Shown here: piece after piece, positions 62,141-64,000 of the stretch
Layout of the letters: the number at the start of each line of letters is the position of its first letter
How positions within the stretch are numbered: position 1 is the first letter of the stretch
IMG/VR virus record: IMGVR_UViG_3300045999_008257
Span: 1-64,000 of that record
Strand: one strand, 5' to 3'
Length of the DNA: 64,000 bases
From: a virus
Made by a program: the position numbers and the translations under genes
The notes under the pieces: generated by a model
The model's database searches: none
What the model was told of the DNA's origin: nothing
Seen by the model: the letters and a program-made list of their open reading frames with translations, nothing else

Positions 62141-62808
62141 AAGGTTTTTTTATCACCCTAGAAGGCATTGACGGATGTGGCAAAACCACACAACTCAAGG
62201 CCCTGGCTGAATGGCTGCCCACAAGCGGCCTGATGCCCCCTGGTGCCGAGTTGATCACCACGCGAGAGCCAGGCGGCACGGAGTTAGGGATGTTATTGCG
62301 AGGGCTTTTGTTGAGCCCACTGAAGGGTCAGGAGCCGAGCCGTAGGGCTGAGCTATTGTTGTACATGGCCGATCGCGCTCAGCATGTGGAAAGAGTGATC
62401 ATGCCAGCACTAGGGGCTGGTCATTGGGTGTTATGCGATCGTTTTAGCGCGTCAACAATTGCGTATCAGGGTTATGGAAGGGGGTGGCCGTTGAGTGATA
62501 TTGAAAGGTTGAATCATTTTGCAACTACGGGTCTTGGGCCTGACCTAACCCTGTTGATAGATATTTCAGTAGATGAAGCACTAAAGCGTACAAAAAATAA
62601 GCAGCCGGATCGAATTGAAGCGGAAGGAAGAGAGTTTCTGAAAAAAGTACATCATGGGTTTTGTAGCATGACAAATCAAAATCAGTATGGACAGCAACGT
62701 TTTAAACGTGGAAGTGTGATTAGAATTGACGGATCAAAAGATGTGGGATTAGTGACACAAAGATGCAGGAATGTGATTAGCGTTTGTGTTGAGGCGTTAG
62801 AATCATGA
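62137..62808 (+). CDS. tmk: Thymidylate kinase (223 aa)
   Basis: Converts dTMP to dTDP. P-loop LEGIDGCGKTTQLKAL, the REPGGTELGMLLRGLLLSP motif, ADRAQHVERVIMPAL and VLCDRFSASTIAYQGYGRGW (the DRY/DRF-type base-binding motif), with the lid around LIDISVDEALKRTKNKQPDR. Complements thyX: together they supply dTTP for phage DNA. ATGA overlaps upstream and downstream. Confidence 0.92.
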   Translation: MKGFFITLEGIDGCGKTTQLKALAEWLPTSGLMPPGAELITTREPGGTELGMLLRGLLLSPLKGQEPSRRAELLLYMADRAQHVERVIMPALGAGHWVLCDRFSASTIAYQGYGRGWPLSDIERLNHFATTGLGPDLTLLIDISVDEALKRTKNKQPDRIEAEGREFLKKVHHGFCSMTNQNQYGQQRFKRGSVIRIDGSKDVGLVTQRCRNVISVCVEALES

Positions 62809-62841
62809 GCATGTGGAATTTATCTCTAAAAGGAAGCACCA

Positions 62842-62946
62842 TTGATATACTTCAAAAAGCCCGCATGGATCAAAGATGAAGAAATGTGGAGGTGTATCGT
62901 GGGATCTGTTAGGATTGAGCTTCCTTTTGGGACTGAGATTCAATGA
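62842..62946 (+). CDS. Short protein, possibly frameshifted (34 aa or 48 aa)
   Basis: From a TTG at 62842 the frame reads LIYFKKPAWIKDEEMWRCIV, then GSVRIELPFGTEIQ. It ends in an ATGA overlap with the next gene. Another frame opens from ATG 62805 (MSMWNLSLK) and stops at 62879. Removing one A from the four-A run at 62828-62831 would join them into a continuous 48-residue protein. Confidence 0.4.
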   Translation: MIYFKKPAWIKDEEMWRCIVGSVRIELPFGTEIQ

Positions 62947-63200
62947 ATGACTCTGATCAAAATGCTAAAACTAAAGATCCCACATGGTTTCTGCTGTATG
63001 AAGGCACCAGTGAAGATGGGCGTGGGCCTGGCAAGTATATTGGGCGAACCACTGACAAAACTGTTGCGTTTAATCATTGCAAAACGCAAGAAGAAAATCC
63101 TTACGCAACTGGTGGCGTAGTTGCAATTACTGATACAAAACAGATCTCAATGAGCGTTAAATACCGTTCTGTTTTTAGCACGGATTGGGAAGAATTGTGA
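62943..63200 (+). CDS. Small hypothetical protein (85 aa)
   Basis: MNDSDQNAKTKDPTWFLLYE, then YIGRTTDKTVAFNHCKTQEE and GGVVAITDTKQISM. Compact beta-rich. Overlaps the previous gene. Function unknown. Confidence 0.55.
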   Translation: MNDSDQNAKTKDPTWFLLYEGTSEDGRGPGKYIGRTTDKTVAFNHCKTQEENPYATGGVVAITDTKQISMSVKYRSVFSTDWEEL

Positions 63201-63242
63201 TTTTACATTTAACCGTTGCTATTTTCTTCTGGAGTTAAATTC

Positions 63243-64000
63243 AATGAGTATTTCTGAAGATGTTGCTTTTCATGATTTAATGGAAAGCAAGCGCAAAGCT
63301 AGCCTTACTTCACAGAATCTTATTGATTTTCAACCCTCGCAATCTCCCATGAAAGAACAGTCTAATCCATCCTGCTGGGATGCGCTTCAAAGCTTCCGTG
63401 ATCTAAATGTAAATACGCCGCTCGTTGATTGTTTGCTTGATTTACGCAAGCAGATTACAGAAAAAGATAAGCCTGTGAAGTGCGATGAGTCATCAAGATC
63501 TATCAAAATCATTGACCGATTGTTTGGCCTTGGTGAATTGCTTAATGTCGCTTGCACTGATAAGTTAATCAATGAAATTGTTGATTCTTTTGAGAAAGAA
63601 GATCTTCTGTTGAGGTTGGAATATTTTGTTGCAACGATTGAAGATGTGATAAAAGGTTCCCAGGAAATCAAAAACAAATTACAGAGCAGGCAGGTTGTGA
63701 TTAAAGATCATGACTCTGCCAATGATAGGCTGGTTAGAATGCTCGAATGGCCAGCAGAGAACACAATTATTATTGATGGCGTGACTTATTATAGTGCTAA
63801 GCACTATAAGCCCGTGAGCGGTGAGATGGTGATTGGGTTTACAAAGCCGTTTACTTCTTATGAAGCTAACGATGACTGGCGTAATAATGGATTGCCTTCT
63901 TACTGGCGCCCGATGCCTGAAATTACTTGGTATTCATCGGATAAATCCTGCTGGCTTGTTCCTTGCGGGTCAAGTCATCGTGAAGAAAATATAAAAGCGT
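63243..64000 (+). CDS. Unrecognised protein, 3' end outside window (at least 252 aa)
   Basis: Open from ATG 63243 to the right edge: MSISEDVAFHDLMESKRKAS, then LLDLRKQITEKDKPVKCDES and VIGFTKPFTSYEANDDWRNN. Ends within SSHREENIKA. A mostly helical first half and an aromatic-rich second half (LPSYWRPMPEITWYSSDKSC). The reverse-strand frame at 63387-63677 is its shadow. No family recognised. Confidence 0.6.

Overview
The window reads as most of the genome of a double-stranded DNA tailed phage (siphovirus type), probably infecting a cyanobacterium. The siphovirus call rests on a terminase, a portal, a MuF-type head protein, a scaffold/capsid pair, a tail-chaperone pair with a -1 frameshift, and a 1475-residue tape measure. 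The cyanobacterial call is inference. It rests on a protein with the layout of the cyanobacterial AbrB regulators, a small NblA-reminiscent protein, a full-length bacterial-type DnaN clamp, and the scarcity of clear Shine-Dalgarno sequences. No integrase, DNA polymerase, helicase or primase is visible, and both window edges cut through genes, so the genome is larger than the window.

Layout. (1) 1-36 kb, mostly rightward: large terminase, a phage sigma factor, portal, MuF head protein, several small basic proteins, connectors, tail chaperones, tail tube, tape measure, tail tip, then scaffold, major capsid protein, fibres and two small membrane proteins. Placing the scaffold/capsid block after the tail genes is unusual. 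(2) 15.5-18.9 kb, a leftward block inside the late region: NblA-like protein, C39-type peptidase (possible lysin), a DNA-binding protein and the sliding clamp. (3) 36.2-49.8 kb, leftward: exonuclease plus annealing protein, AbrB-like regulator, adenine methyltransferase, 2OG-oxygenase-like protein, a DUF932 protein, many small coupled genes and a SpoU methyltransferase. (4) 49.9-52.3 kb, rightward: ThyX, a Cys4 zinc protein, a Rieske-motif protein and an HNH protein. (5) 52.3-57.0 kb, leftward: a ribbon-helix-helix regulator, RusA, unknown replication-region genes and a winged-helix protein whose gene carries iteron-like repeats. (6) 57.2-64 kb, rightward: small genes, tRNA-Met(CAT), small terminase, an unusual formylglycine-enzyme-like protein and thymidylate kinase.

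Control signals fall in two families. The late rightward genes carry a short motif, CGGGAAAACTA and close variants, in at least 13 places, usually just after a stop codon and 16-28 bases before the next start. It resembles an extended -10 element with no clear -35. The phage encodes a sigma factor with regions 2 and 3 but no recognisable region 4, which would fit. A second family, ATTACAACAGATTGTTACAG and variants, precedes the leftward operons and thyX. Many genes overlap by ATGA or a few bases, implying translational coupling.

The most unusual items are: three late genes sharing one basic N-terminal module with different C-termini, one of them a J-domain; a formylglycine-enzyme-like protein whose C-terminal segment appears twice at its N-terminus and is missing from its C-terminus, with variation reminiscent of diversity-generating retroelement targets; a 36-unit hexamer repeat encoding a Gly-Tyr/Asp protein; iterons inside a replication gene; a likely small RNA with its own promoter and terminator; and a remnant of a second rusA.
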